This document shows positions 38,060 to 38,443 of a stretch of 38,443 bases of DNA, piece after piece. Source of the stretch: JBAROU01 sp049642385 (lineage in GTDB: Bacteria; Chloroflexota; Dehalococcoidia; DSTF01; RBG-16-68-14); assembly GCA_049642385.1 (NCBI GenBank), contig JBAROU010000079.1, positions 1 to 38,443 of the forward strand, in the 5' to 3' direction. Under the pieces are notes generated by a model. The model saw only the letters and a list, made by a program, of their open reading frames with translations, was not told where the DNA came from and did no database searches. A program made the position numbers and the translations under genes. Numbering within the stretch: position 1 is the stretch's first letter; the number at the start of each line of letters is the position of its first letter.

Positions 38060-38443
38060 CTACTGCACCTCCTGAGCGACCACCTGGGTCGCCGTCGCCA
38101 CCGCCGCCAGCTTTCCATCTTGGCGCGTGAACATGGCCTCGACGTGGATCATCGTTCGTCCGCGATGCACCACGCGCGATTCGATCCGCAGCAGGCCGGG
38201 CCCGATCGGCCGGAAGTACGAGACGCGCAGGTCGGATGTGGTGAACGTCTCGCCCTCCGCCAGCACCGATATCGTCGGGAAGATCAGCGCGTGGTCGGCG
38301 AGCGCGGCTACGAAGCCGCCGAACAGCGCACCGCGTTCGTGGAACATGCTCTCGTCTGTCTCCCACTCCAGCCAGGCGCGACCACCCTCCCACCGAGTCG
38401 GGCGCGGCAGGCCGAGGCGCTCCACGAACGGGGGCGCGTCGCC
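38060..38443 (-). CDS. PaaI-type hotdog thioesterase (5' end outside window)
   Basis: The frame is open to the window's right edge, so the N-terminus is probably missing; a GTG at 38425 is possible but has no ribosome site. The visible 127 residues contain the hotdog segment FHERGALFGGFVAALADHAL (equivalent to HGGxxxxLADxA), then TTSDLRVSYFRPIGPG and a final strand with MIHVEAMFTRQDGKLAAVAT. Members hydrolyse acyl- or aryl-CoA thioesters. It fits the CoA/lipid theme of the window. Confidence 0.8.
   Translation of the reverse strand, partial: GDAPPFVERLGLPRPTRWEGGRAWLEWETDESMFHERGALFGGFVAALADHALIFPTISVLAEGETFTTSDLRVSYFRPIGPGLLRIESRVVHRGRTMIHVEAMFTRQDGKLAAVATATQVVAQEVQ

Noticed and set aside
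1..38443. tRNA genes, rRNA, CRISPR arrays, insertion sequences or integrase sites
   Set aside because: No cloverleaf-like sequence, regular spaced repeats, transposase motif or long terminal repeats were seen in the short intergenic gaps.

Overview
The window is 38.4 kb of GC-rich, densely coding bacterial chromosome with 34 supported protein genes. I see no rRNA or tRNA gene, no CRISPR array, no transposase and no integrase. Gene content mixes housekeeping genes (DnaE, RecJ, LigA, AspRS, FabD/FabF, MreBCD-PBP2-RodA) with many CoA/lipid-type enzymes (MaoC-fold protein, two SDRs, acetyl-CoA hydrolase/transferase family, SCP2-like protein, hotdog thioesterase) and several polytopic GT-C glycosyltransferases. 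Together with LuxR-TolB-like proteins and frequent GTG/TTG starts, this looks like a rod-shaped, peptidoglycan-bearing member of the Chloroflexota (a Dehalococcoidia-like lineage would fit). That placement is inference from gene flavour, not from a marker phylogeny.

Layout. 1-324 is the tail of an unrecognised gene cut by the window edge. 425-5762 runs leftward: MaoC-fold protein, low-affinity iron permease-like protein, YihY/BrkB membrane protein, then (behind a strong terminator) an SCP2-like protein with a ferritin-like protein whose diiron motifs are altered, then a methyltransferase. At 5763-5965 two back-to-back sigma70-type promoters drive the methyltransferase leftward and a GT39-type enzyme rightward. 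7392-11215 alternates an SDR, a GT87-type enzyme and a CoA hydrolase/transferase. 11290-12767 is a less GC-rich leftward cassette directly behind dnaE: a PD-(D/E)XK nuclease with winged-helix domains, an 88-residue orphan and a 46-residue cysteine-rich protein coupled by a 4-base overlap.

12785-16519 is dnaE. Divergent from it, 16657-28654 runs rightward: nfu-type Fe-S carrier, fabD-fabF (overlapping), DinB-like protein, recJ, a membrane-tethered LuxR-type regulator with an extracytoplasmic propeller, aspS, and two overlapping GT-C membrane proteins. 28598-34127 is the leftward rod-shape operon mreB-mreC-mreD-mrdA-rodA, with its own TATAAT promoter and 4-base overlaps at two junctions. 34281-38443 continues leftward with ligA, an SDR, a pyridoxamine-oxidase-fold protein, a VOC protein and a thioesterase cut by the right edge.

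The best candidates for something undescribed are the nuclease/orphan/cysteine-rich cassette (11290-12767), the ferritin-like protein that has lost the usual glutamate of both metal motifs (3615-4853), the membrane LuxR-propeller protein (21872-23680), and short GC-rich palindromes that recur inside coding sequences of unrelated genes.
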